A stretch of 64,000 nucleotides of DNA from Isoetes taiwanensis. Taxonomy: Eukaryota; Streptophyta; Lycopodiopsida; Isoetales; Isoetaceae. The DNA is taken from the NCBI GenBank assembly GCA_021234155.1, contig JAJEKV010000016.1, forward strand, positions 3,991,896 through 4,055,895, read 5' to 3'. The stretch's first letter is position 1; every line of letters starts with the position of its first letter. Both the position numbers and the translations under genes were made by a program. The notes under the pieces were generated by a model. It was not told where the DNA came from, ran no database searches, and was given only the letters and a program-made list of their open reading frames with translations. Positions 53,986-64,000 of this stretch are shown piece by piece.

Positions 53986-56900
53986 CTCCTGAAGCCCTCA
54001 GGGCTCTATTGGCTGCTAATTAGACCTCGTTATTACTATTTTAATTATTAATAAAATTTTGGTTATATGGTGACCACCCCACCTATCTACATGGATGCAT
54101 GGCTAATCTCCCGTAGGAAGAGGGTGAATCTTCCATTATGGCCGTGGAGACAGCCTATATGCCTATATATGCGGCTCATGCCTACACCTCTAGTTGCCCA
54201 ACAGAGGATATCCTTCCCGTGGGGGCGAAAGGATAGCTTCCTCCTATCAAAGCATATATGGGGCTAAAGGTGCCTTTCCTATCAATGCATTCCTGAATGA
54301 CCTCCTTTCTCTCGAGGTCGTCTACTTCCTCGGGGCAGTAGACTTTCTAATCTACCTTCCACTCGTCCAGCGAAACGCTGTCATGCCTACATTGACATTA
54401 CACCACGCCCTAGAGATCACTGTAGTGGTCTCATCATCGGTAACAACGCATGCAACCCCTACCTAGCATAGGTTGCATGCGTGATTAATCTTAACTATAC
54501 AAGCATTTAATCTACACACAAAAGCGACATGCACGAGCCAATTTTTGTCGGGTCCGTTAATGCATGTGATTAACATAATTACCCTACAGTAATATTTATG
54601 AATTAACATTATCATAGTATCGGATACATTACTTCCGATAGTACAATTATATTACTCTAAGCTTTGCAATATTTAATCCACTTTTAGATGTGATTATTTG
54701 AACAATAACCCTGATTTAGACCTATTGTTACGTAGACAAGGTTTTAATTATCATACACAAGAATTAGATGTGCTTATTCTCTTCCTTGGGTTCTGCATTA
54801 CCCTTGGAAGTATATCCCTAAGATGCACTTAAGTATATTTGAATTCTATTCTCTATCTATTTTTATAAGGACCCCAAGGTCATATGGCTATCCTTGGAAG
54901 GAATTGCATCCTTGCGAAAGGATTAATTAACATGCTACCTCACATTATCGTTGTTATTTAACTTATTTCCGTATGATACATATCGTCGATAATTCCATGC
55001 AATTATTAGGATCTATATTTAACTTATTTATAAGACACATTAAAGCTTATAATGCATGCGCCGCGCTTTACAGGGCTAGAATGCATCCACCCATTGAGCC
55101 AAGTCGAGTAATTTGGAGATGACTTGGTGGTTGCATTGCTCCCATAGTTTTGCTCCACTTCATTGGTGTAGATAGCTCTTTGCGTCGGTCCTCGCACGTT
55201 GAAGGCCTCCCGAGCTATCTATCTATCTATCTTACGCTCTATTAAGCCCGGTCATTGCCGTGAACTCTATTCTGGGTCAGTCAATTCGATGCAAATGCGT
55301 TCAATCATAAGATTGAGCCCCCCACTTTCTTCAAAAAAGAAAGTGGTCACACCCTTCAATGACGTTGTACACAATGTCATATCTATTCTCTCCCCTTAAG
55401 AGGTTATATGCTTCTTACTTAGCACATTAATTTACTAGCCTTAGCTAACATATATAACCATCTAAGATGGATGCACATATTATGTTATCATTTATTTCAA
55501 TATAGCTATGGGTTACCTACTTAGTTAGAACGATTCTAAACCACAAGGTTTTGTCATCATGACAATTCCTTTTGTCTCAAAAGACTATTTGATTACTATA
55601 ATTCTTATTTTAGATGTACCTTACATGTATTATTCTTTTATATTCTAGAGATTCCCCTTTCTTAGTTATTTAGCTCTTGGAATATTCCTACCAATCGAAT
55701 TGATGTCATCGTAACAAGTTGGCCGGACTTGTTAGATTACTTCTTTTCTTTCGGTTGGATTATTCTTTTGGAGGTACTAGATTTATACATGGTCAACAAT
55801 TATCCTAGTAATGATTCCTTCTTAGCGAGGAGATCAATCTCACCAAGTGGTTTCAATACGTTGGATGTCTGTTAACAATCGTGTATAATTATAGTTACTC
55901 CTATGCATTTCCTTCCCAATCCTTGGCGCTTAGCTCAATATTGGGGCAATCCTTTAGCCGAATATCTCGAAATGCCTTCTAATCCCAATATGGATGTTAC
56001 CGTCCATACATTAACCTACTAGGCCCCATGGCCTTAGATCCTTGAGCTTGCTAGAAGCTCATCCACTTTCGTTACTGCTTGAAGTAGCAAGGTAACGTTC
56101 TTCAAATCGCTTCGATACTTGATCTCCTTGGCGGTGGCTCCTCTTTGATGTAGAGGTTGACTTTGTTCGTTAGAAGCCTCGCATTGCTTGATGGTGTAGT
56201 TGATCACTTGAAATCTTCCATGCCGCTTTTCAAAAGCCTGAAGATGGCGCCGTTGAAAAAGATCTTTCATCTTGAACTCTTTGTCTTGGCAGCTAAAGGA
56301 CGACTCTGTATCCGATATTGTTTCTTCGACTCCATCAATGTCTCATATGTCGAGTCCTCTTGTCGTTATCGTGTTGATTGCTTCACCCCTGCAACTTGCA
56401 TGACATCTCTTCCTTTGATCTGTTACGCTATGGGAGGGAAGGAATAACAAGGGAACTATACATGCAAAACATATAGCTTACATAGTTAGAATTACTACTA
56501 GAGCTATTAGGTCTCCCTTGTGCCTCCCTTCAAGTTGCACACCTACTCCTTGGCAATGTCATCAGTGTTCCTCCCGGCGCAATGGTGTTGATGATCTATA
56601 TCCTTCTATTTGTACGTTAGCTCATACTCCGGGGTAACTTGTTGATATGCTTGGGCCCTCCGATGTTTGTCGGCTATGGCACAACACGCTTTGCATCACA
56701 TTCCAACTAAAGGTGTGCTTGTCGTTGATGCTTCGACATTTCAGGTGCGCTTCACGATCCTGTTCTCGGTAATTGTTCTTCCTTCATGATACTTGGAGCT
56801 ATTTGGAGGCGTCTCTTGAGGTGTCTTGCGCGATTCCTTTGGCTATACTCCTCTCGGAGTTGTTCTCTTCTACTGATTGTTCTTTGAATCGTCCATCCTT

Positions 56901-58939
56901 GGGTTCACCAAGTTGCATGCAAGTCCGTGTGCAAGTCATCGACTCGTCTCACCTAATTGCTTCTCCATCGAGCTTCCAATCTTCCTTGTTTGATCCCCTC
57001 AATCACATGGCTTGGATGTCACGCGTTAGCGCGATGCTATGCCGTCTTCTTGTTTTGAGGTACCCTCCGGTGACTTTGATTGTGCTCGTCGGTTTTGATC
57101 CTCCTGTTTGCCTCTAGGGGCTCGTGGAAGAAGTCGGTTGCTAGCACTTCTCCAGCTTTCGGTTCACGACCTTTGTCTCTCTATGCATGTCGGGCCTCTC
57201 TAGCAAGTAAAGCTTCATGGCTCTTCTCCCTGCTGGCGATGTTGTCGGGATGATGGATCCTTATATCTGCGCAGCTTGATCCTTGAGTTGAAGAAGTACC
57301 TGCCTTAGATATGCTCTTGTCGTTGAATAGCCTGGCTATTATCTTGAACTCTCTTTTTGCGAAGGTGCTTTAGTTGCTATCCTTGTCGTTAAGGTGTCGA
57401 ATGCTTCTACCTTGGGCATTTGGCGTGCCACATGTCGGAGATATGATCGGCTTCTTCTCTTCTAATTCTTGGTAGGAGTACCGACGAAGCCATCACCTAG
57501 TTCTTGAAGGCATATCTCCTCATCGCGATTGCCTTTAAGTAAGTGCATCTCCATCTAATACCGCGTGTCATAGCGCATCACCCTATATTACCACAAGGTG
57601 GAATTATGGTTGTCGAGATGTTGCCTTCTTAATTGGCTCATTGATGTCGGGGCGTTCCTTCTTCTATTGTTGAGGCCACTTTCGTGTCATAAGTTAGTCA
57701 AGTGTTCTTTGCTGCCACAAGATGTAGTGTTAAGGTCTGGACGATGTCCAGTGCGGCTGATGATCTTGACATGACCGGTATTATCTCTTATTCGACATTG
57801 GGTGGGCGAGTTGTCTTCTACTTCCGGGCCACTTCCTAAGTGTTTGGAGTCGAAGGTTTGCTTGGCCTCCTGTCGTTTCTCCCTCGTACTTGCTCTTCCA
57901 TTTTGATTTTGGGCTATAATTGTGCTTCTATGCTTCCTCTTTTGGTAGTCGAGTGAAGGAGCTTCTGATCTAAAAGCGCTAAATCCGTAAAAACATGACT
58001 CTAAACTCATGTTTCTCCAATTTGTATCTGTGAGCACCGAGATATACAATAGACATATACGCATTTACATTGGGATTTTAATTCATCGACTTTTTCAAAA
58101 CAACTCACGAAGATCTACTTAATTGTTTATACTCCTTTAGGGTTTCCCCTCCTCCTATCGCATTTGACCCTTTGGTTTCTTTGCATCTTCTTTGTTACGG
58201 TTGACTCGGGATTCCTTTGAGATCTTTGCTACTATTGTTGAGCTTCATGTCTGATCCGGAGCTTCGTCACGCCCGATTCTTGAAGAGTGTTAGTTGATGT
58301 GATCCCTTGAGAAAGATGCTCCTCCTTAATGTGTATATTCGTCGTGAGGAATGTGGTGACCGCTCAACGTCCCTACATGCGGTGTGTCGTTGCAAGGTTG
58401 CCGATGTGCGGTGCCGTTGGTCGCTTGAGTAGGATCACCTAGCTATTGCAGTTGGGCATTCTTGGATGTCTTCGAAGCTCTGAGATCATGGTCGGTAGGC
58501 AGGCATTGTCATTCCTCCAGCGAGGTTGAATTTACGAGTGGAAGACTCTGTTGCTTGGGCTTTGCTTCATTCCGAGGTGCCTCTCCTGTGCCTAGAAGTG
58601 TGGTCATCTCCATTGCCCTTACCATGGCTCCTTCTGGTCGCCTTTGCGTGATTTGTATCTGCTGGCTAGGTCGTCTCCTCCGTCCTTTGGGTCCTATCCA
58701 TTCGAGTCTCGCACTCCTTGGCTGACATATTAAAGCCGATCTTCCTTTGGTTTCTAGGTGTTCCTGGGTCCGGAATTCTTGTTCGAGCGGAATATTCTCC
58801 TCCTTGATCTTGTCCCTAGTGCTGATATAGGCCTTCGAGTCGGAGATGTTCCCTGATATGCGTCTCCTCCCCTCGTGGTCTCCTGCTGGTGCAAGGGAGC
58901 TGGAAGCTCATCTTGGTCAGCCTTAGGTGCTTTGTGGTT
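53986..58939. other. LARD interior without recognisable genes
   Basis: About 5 kb with only short frames. Minus-strand 56270-56034 (KEIKYRSDLKNVTLLLQAV) and 58064-57687 look faintly coding. No pol motif found on either strand. Confidence 0.5.
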
Positions 58940-59480
58940 GCCTAGCTTGGTCGCTCCTTTTGTTGGCGTTGCCTGACATTTGCTTGAGCTGCTGGGCTGC
59001 AAGTCGAGGTGGTCTTCTCTCCGGTTCCTATACGCTCCTGTGTCGCCATGACTTCTCTCCTCGACGGAAGGTTATGCCCTCTGGCCCTAGCTCGTGATGC
59101 TAACGCGGCATCGATGTCTAACGTCTTCCTGCACCTATATTTTGCTGCCTTGCATTCCTCCATTTGAAACTTATGTGCGTTGAGTCGGTGAAGGCGTCGA
59201 GATCCTCTTTCTGATGTGACCTCGTCGTGATAGATAGGGAGGTTGACACCTAGAAAATTCTTGATGCCGTTGGTTACCAAATATTCTTCCCATTTGATGA
59301 AGGTTGATGATAGGCGGTGGTGTCTGTTCTACTCGTTTGTCGGTTGAGGTGTTTGTCATTGTGCTTCCCTCTCTTGGAGTGCGCCTTTTTCGTCTCCTCC
59401 TCTCCTTATTTGCTTGTACATCGGCTAGGACCTTGATGTCTTCAAGAAGTTGCGCCTCTAGCTCTTACGTGGCTCGGCCC
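58940..59480 (-). pseudogene. Coding remnant inside the LARD, possibly gag-derived
   Basis: Minus-strand frames give ELEAQLLEDIKVLADVQANK, ERRRRKRRTPREG, then after a frame change WEEYLVTNGIKNFLGVNLPI and AALASRARARGHNLPSRREV. The coiled, basic composition and position in the 5' half of the element would suit a gag remnant, but no gag motif or zinc knuckle is visible. Confidence 0.35.
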
Positions 59481-60179
59481 GTGCTTGAAAAGCAACGCTT
59501 CATTATTTCCTAGAGTCTAAGGTCTACTTGAAGGGCTCTCCTACAACATTCTCGGGCTCTATAAGCAAGCAAGGTGGCTCAAGCGGCATTCTTTGGAGAC
59601 ATATCTATAATCTACAAGTCTATGGATATTAGGGCGTGTGGTATGGCATGACATGAGGATTGTTTTGCAAGACCTCCATGATGTTTGAGGCATACTCTAA
59701 GGTCCTAGCAAAGTTGGTTTAGGGGAGTCAATCTCTACACATGGAGCGGCTTGGGCAGCTCTAGACTCTAGCTCCTTTCTAGGTACCACGGCAATAGGGA
59801 GTGTTAATGTGGCTGCTATATAAGTCAAACTCTATTAGAAGGACCACGGGGATTTAGGTCAAGGTTTATGCCTTTGGCATGAGCAGAGGTGATGTACCGG
59901 CAGGTTGGACTTGGGTTGCTATCTTGATGTCTAGATGACTATAACAAAGGGGTGTTCTTGGGCACTTCTATCTAGGAGTAAGGTATCAGCTTCGAGCCGA
60001 GAGCAATACTTTGAGCTACTAAATGGGGTAGGCTTCTATCTACAAACAAACTACAGTTTGGAAAAACAATTCAAGGGTTTGGGCAATTTTGGTCAATTTG
60101 GGCTAGGGTTTGACATTTCTAGCCTAATTTGAGGTCATAAATGGATTCTAGGCTATCTAATGGTCCTATTGCAACAATT

Positions 60180-60810
60180 TTCAGGCGCTTTGGAGCTCTG
60201 TAGCTCAAGTTATGGAGGTTCAAAGTTTGGAGGTCTCACAGGTTGCGCCCTGCTCAAAAATTAAAGTTTAGTTCTTTGACCAGGTAGAGAGCTGTGAGAC
60301 ATTGGCTGTAAAATTGGGTTAAACGTGTCCAATTTGGGTGATCTAAGGGTCAAATCATGCTAGTCTCATCGAGTTAGGCAGAATGGACCCCTTACTTGGT
60401 CAATTTGGAGGTGTTTTGGTCTAGTTTGGACATGGTCTAGGTATGAAATGCTTGAACAAGGCTAGGTTACCTAAAAGATGCTATCAAGATGGGTTGAAGG
60501 TGACTTTGACAAGTCCTGGTGAAGAAATGGTAAGAGGTCTCACGACTTAGCCCTCGCTTTAAAACTAACTTTTGTTTTGCGACGGTAGCGGTAATGAGAC
60601 ATCGATCTCATTTCGATCAAAGGTGTCTAATTTGGGTAAACTAATGGTGTAAAGGTGATGGGCTCATCAAATTAGGCGAGAATCGACCCCTTATTGGGTC
60701 AATTTGGAGCTGTTTTGGTCAAGTTTGGGCGAGGTCTCACGACTTAGCGCCTCGCTTCAAAACTAACTTTTTGTTTTGCGACCCGGTAGCGGTGTGAGAC
60801 ATCACACTTT
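60180..60810. repeat. Tandem repeats in the LARD leader
   Basis: ggtctcac starts repeated blocks at about 60233, 60536 and 60732, each with a following aaaactaac/ggtagcggt-type and caatttggag-tgttttggt segment. Period ~300 bp, with a shortened last spacing. Confidence 0.65.
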
Positions 60811-61783
60811 TTGGTCCGAGAGTATCCTATTTTACTAAAATAAAAACTACTACTTGCTAACTTCGTCCCTAATTACGCAAGATTTGACACATAAACTACT
60901 CAAAATTATCATGTATTAACAAAATTATTGATTATTTACAACATATCTCTTGGGGATCTCCCTTAATTAAACTAGCTAATTACATGCCTTCCCTCATGAG
61001 GGTTACTAAACCATGAACAGTCTGAGGCTGTTGAGTCTTCAAAATGTTGGACCCGGCTTCTCTGCTTTGCTTCTTGAGCCTTGGCCTCCTCGGGTTGTTT
61101 AGCCTTTGTCGAGAAAGTCGAGCGGTTGCATTTTGGTGCGCATCATGTCGATCCAGTCCCCGGTGTCTATCGAGATCTTTGTCTCTATCTAGCTTAAGGG
61201 CCTTGGTTCTAAATCTAAGGCTTAGCCATTAATATTATCTAACATTATTAAAGCTTAAATCTAATTAAGAATTATAATTCAAACATAAAACGATGCCCGC
61301 CCTCGGTGGTTGGCACGGGGGTTTGGGGGTTCAACCCCATGGGTGGGAGGTTCAATTCTGCCATCACGGGAATCCTTTTTAAGATGAGGTTCAAAGAGAT
61401 TGAAAAACTAGACTAATCTAGCTAGATCCTAGGCTAAGATTCAATTACCAAGTTACTTTTTAAATTCTATAACTTTTCAAGCTGTTTTCATCAATGTCTC
61501 CCAACAATGACTTAGCCTCGTCAAAAACTAAAGTTTAGTTATTGAACCAGGTAGCGAGTCCAGACCACCTTACTACCTCGCTCATTCTTTTTAGTTTTAT
61601 TAAGTTCCAATTCACCTAACTGTGCTAATATTAAATTCCAATCCACTTAAAAGCATTTACTAGCTTAGCATAAACTACAAAAATGAGAAAAAAAATTTCC
61701 CACTTTCCGAGGGTTCGAGGATCCTATCAAGTTAGTACTACGGGGAGCATGGCGGTGCTTTGCTCTTGGTCTCCAAGAACATT
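60811..61783. other. LARD leader, non-coding
   Basis: No gene. Contains a further aaactaaagtttagtt block (about 61529) related to the 60.2 kb repeats. Confidence 0.5.
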
Positions 61784-61796
61784 GCTCACGATACCA
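61784..61796 (-). promoter_or_regulatory. Primer-binding site of the LARD-like element (variant initiator Met)
   Basis: The minus strand reads tggtatcgtgagc one base after the 5' LTR. It matches the initiator-Met PBS (tggtatcagagc) over the first seven bases and, with one inserted base, at the end. This fixes the element's direction as minus. Confidence 0.75.
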
Positions 61797-61797
61797 C

Positions 61798-63387
61798 CGT
61801 GGCGTCCCCTACTCATATACGGTGCACTCACCGTATACAAACAGAGTTCATCCCCATACCAGCTCCATGCTAATATAGGGCCCTCCACGTATCACTTTGC
61901 AACCTTGAAGAGTTCCATTGGGAAGAATGAAGGGGTCCTTTACCCCTGTCTCCCTCGGGGCCTACCTAGTCAGCGGAAGCGTAAACATACATGTCGATAG
62001 TACATACATCAACATCATATGACCATCACGAAGGATGGTCCTCCACATATCTGCATAGACAAAGATCAAGACATCACATAGGGAATCCTACCCAAGGCTC
62101 GGACTCAAAGGGATGACCGCGGCTTGGGTCTCCGAGTTCATTGCGCAGAATTCATGGCAATGGATTTGGGCAGCATAAGAACATGGCATAGGGTTGTCCA
62201 CTCCATCCGCCCCTCCTCCAGTTGCACACTTTGCGCAGTAGGTGAAAAGTGTCGGGACTTCGATCAGAGGCCAGCGGGATGCATAGCCGAAGGGGCTATT
62301 CCCGGGGTCATCATCCCATTCCGATGGGGCGGTAGGGATCACTCCCTCCGAGATCTACATGCTGACTCAAGGTGACTAGAGGGCCACTTTGCCGTGTTCG
62401 ACCAACCCACCGGAAAGTCATGAACACCACTTCACGGTGTCCAGCCCATGCCTTACCCACACTCGGTGGTAAGCCATTAGACCTAGTCACAATGATCCCC
62501 AGGAGGCCTTACACACCGGAGGGATCGCTCAAGAGTCGAACACCTAACCTCCTTCTTAGCCCGGTCCGCCCCTTCACCCACAAACCGGTGTGGTTCTTGT
62601 ACACAGGCGAATCTATGGTGTGCTAGAGAGGCTAATCTAGGAGCATCTACTACCAAGCTTGAAGTCTCTACCCCCCTTCCCAATACAAGGAGTTCACAGA
62701 GATACATCATCCATATACATCACAGAAGAACTAAAGAACATAGATCTAATCTATATCATAGAGTTAGGTTCTTTAGTTAGAGTCCTGTATCTACTCATCT
62801 AGAGATCTAGATAGTGCTAAAGGCGATTTAATAGGCTAAACCCTACCGATACAATGACCGGAAAACGGTTTAGACCATTAAATCGACTACATACCCCAGT
62901 CCATGAGTTGCTCCTCCCGACTGAGTTCGACCATCCCTCACTTTGACGCCGAATCAAGGGAAACTAATGGTGCCATTCTCTCGTATCAGTCAAGTCCGGG
63001 AGGCGGTTTTGACTCATAGAGCAGCCAAAACAGAGCTCTAAAACCCTAGGAACGAAAATGGGCAAGTTAGGGTTCTTCTACTTAAATAGGCAAGGGTTGG
63101 GACTTAGGGTTTCCAATTATCCCTTTAGGCATGTGGGATAATTGGAAATGGGCCCACTTGCCTTTAATGGCTAGGTGGCCAAATGTGCCTACATGGAAAT
63201 GTGTGCACCTTAATAAATGTGCATGTGCACATTAATAAGAAGTGCACATACCTAGCAAGTTGCCCCCTAGGGCTACTCACCTGGCTACACGTCGGCGTAC
63301 ACGTCAGTTGGAGTGGCGTGTACGCTGGCGTGATTTTAGAACGATGCAAGATACGCCCCGGGACCGATATCGTGGCCGAACGTCACA
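61798..63387 (-). repeat. 5' LTR of the LARD-like element (right copy)
   Basis: 1590 bp; its left border is cg instead of tg, otherwise co-linear with the left LTR. The same two hairpins lie at 61816-61837 and 63110-63148. Confidence 0.9.
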
Positions 63388-64000
63388 AAATCCTTCTTTC
63401 CCCTTCCTCAAATGTCTTGCAAAATAGACTATCATTACTAGACACCATAACCCATCTTTGTTTGAAATGTGTAGGAGAACAAAAAAAGCGACAAAGTAAT
63501 CTACGTCAGTCTACCTTTCTACTGCGCAGGTCTGGTTTGCATGATATATCACTGCTACATGTGTGTAGATCCCTTCTGGTTGCTTGTATGCAATAGATGG
63601 CGTATGATTAGGACCAATGAACTTCCCTTATACCTATGATGCTATGCTATGTGGTATTTTTACTTGACATCTTTATGCTTAGCGGACTGGCCACTTAGGT
63701 AGGGCGCATCATTATTTAGATACGCGTAATATACATGCCATGGCATGTGCATGCGTAGTACATGCATGTGTAGAAGGCTTAAAGCAAGGGTTTTCTTGTG
63801 CTTTTGAGAAGGAGCCTTGCAAAGCTTTTGTAGGAGGCGAGGCAGTGCGAGGCATAGAAGGATTACATTGGAGACACCAAAGAGGCAAGAGCTTGGAGAT
63901 CACATCAAGAACGGCATCAAACATCTTCTTACAGGTGGGGTTTTGTTGAGCTAATCTGAGGTACATGGGCTGATATCATTGGATTTATGCATGAATTGAT
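63388..64000. other. Rest of the duplicated host segment and window end
   Basis: 63388-63670 is the severed second half of the 51.2 kb duplication. The rest has a short frame (63795-63935, FEKEPCKAFVGGEAVRG) ending at a donor-like cag/gtgggg; no family recognised. Confidence 0.45.

Larger units (their letters stand above)
51757..63387 (-). mobile_element. 11.6-kb non-autonomous LTR retrotransposon (LARD-like), structurally complete
   Basis: Direct LTRs 51757-53352 (1596 bp) and 61798-63387 (1590 bp) are flanked by the 5 bp duplication aaatc (51752-51756 and 63388-63392). Outer ends are tgtgacgt and acgtcaca. Orientation is minus: the PBS lies next to the right LTR and the polypurine tract next to the left LTR. 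The 8.4 kb interior has no RT, protease, RNase H or integrase motif in either strand; only short coding-like pieces remain (58940-59480, 56034-56270, 57687-58064). A large LTR element without pol fits the LARD class. The LTRs differ by many small indels, so it is older than the element at 31.4 kb, unless some are assembly errors. Confidence 0.9.

Noticed and set aside
56773-57117. Plus-strand ORFs of 60-114 codons inside the LARD
   Set aside because: The element reads on the minus strand, and these frames show no motif or codon pattern.
61291-61370. tRNA-like segment with a gggttcaacccc T-arm-like hairpin
   Set aside because: No acceptor stem and no A box at the right distance; it lies inside the LARD leader.
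1-64000. CRISPR arrays, bacterial operons, rRNA genes
   Set aside because: None seen. Direct repeats here lack regular spacers, and gene structure is eukaryotic.

Overview
This is nuclear DNA from a land plant. It has spliced genes with GT-AG introns, a plant LRR receptor kinase, a UPL5-type ubiquitin ligase, and a large load of plant retrotransposons. A short stretch at 38.5 kb encodes what looks like the C-terminus of ChlB, a plastid protein of light-independent chlorophyll synthesis. Flowering plants have lost chlB, so a fern (or a gymnosperm or lycophyte) is the most likely source. This is inference; no species can be named from the sequence alone.

Layout. 1-5.8 kb holds a minus-strand LINE: a broken ORF2 at the window edge, an intact ORF1 (DUF4283-like plus a CCHC knuckle), and upstream of it three short ORFs that are related to one another. 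5.8-8.25 kb is a dead Gypsy element (minus). 8.96-9.86 kb is a long purine tract. 10.6-11.0 kb is the C-terminal end of another LINE. 12.2-15.6 kb is an intact-looking two-exon LRR receptor kinase (plus), followed by a 5'-truncated LINE tail with poly(A) and a decayed Gypsy fragment. 18-19.2 kb is a tandem array of a ~445 bp repeat whose relatives recur at 19.8, 35 and 49 kb.

20.1-34.8 kb is the most unusual block. A broken multi-exon gene on the minus strand joins a DGQH (ParB-like) region to an FCP1/NLI-type phosphatase-like end. A plus-strand transposase-like pseudogene (DUF8039-like and DUF7869-like) points away from it. Between and inside them lie GC-rich palindromic repeats, including a foldback about 330 bp long. 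The plus-strand gene is broken by a 291 bp MITE (8 bp target duplication) and a 3.3 kb LTR element that carries only gag. Removing either insert restores the reading frame at its site. The LTR element holds five 15-nt hairpins with covarying stems, described under findings.

35-40 kb is repeats, a tRNA-like SINE head, a chlB fragment and LINE debris. 40.7-44.3 kb is a complete three-exon UPL5-like HECT ligase (plus). A small four-exon gene with a BAH-like start lies on the minus strand at 45.6-46.75 kb. 51.76-63.39 kb is a structurally complete 11.6 kb LTR element (minus) with ~1.59 kb LTRs, PBS, PPT and a 5 bp target duplication, but no recognisable pol. It sits inside a tandemly duplicated host segment.

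Only three loci look like host genes with a plausible function: the receptor kinase (cell-surface perception), the UPL5-like ligase (protein turnover) and, less surely, the BAH-like gene (chromatin). They do not form a pathway. Many 1-nt frameshifts and clustered small indels suggest that some damage may be assembly error rather than biology.
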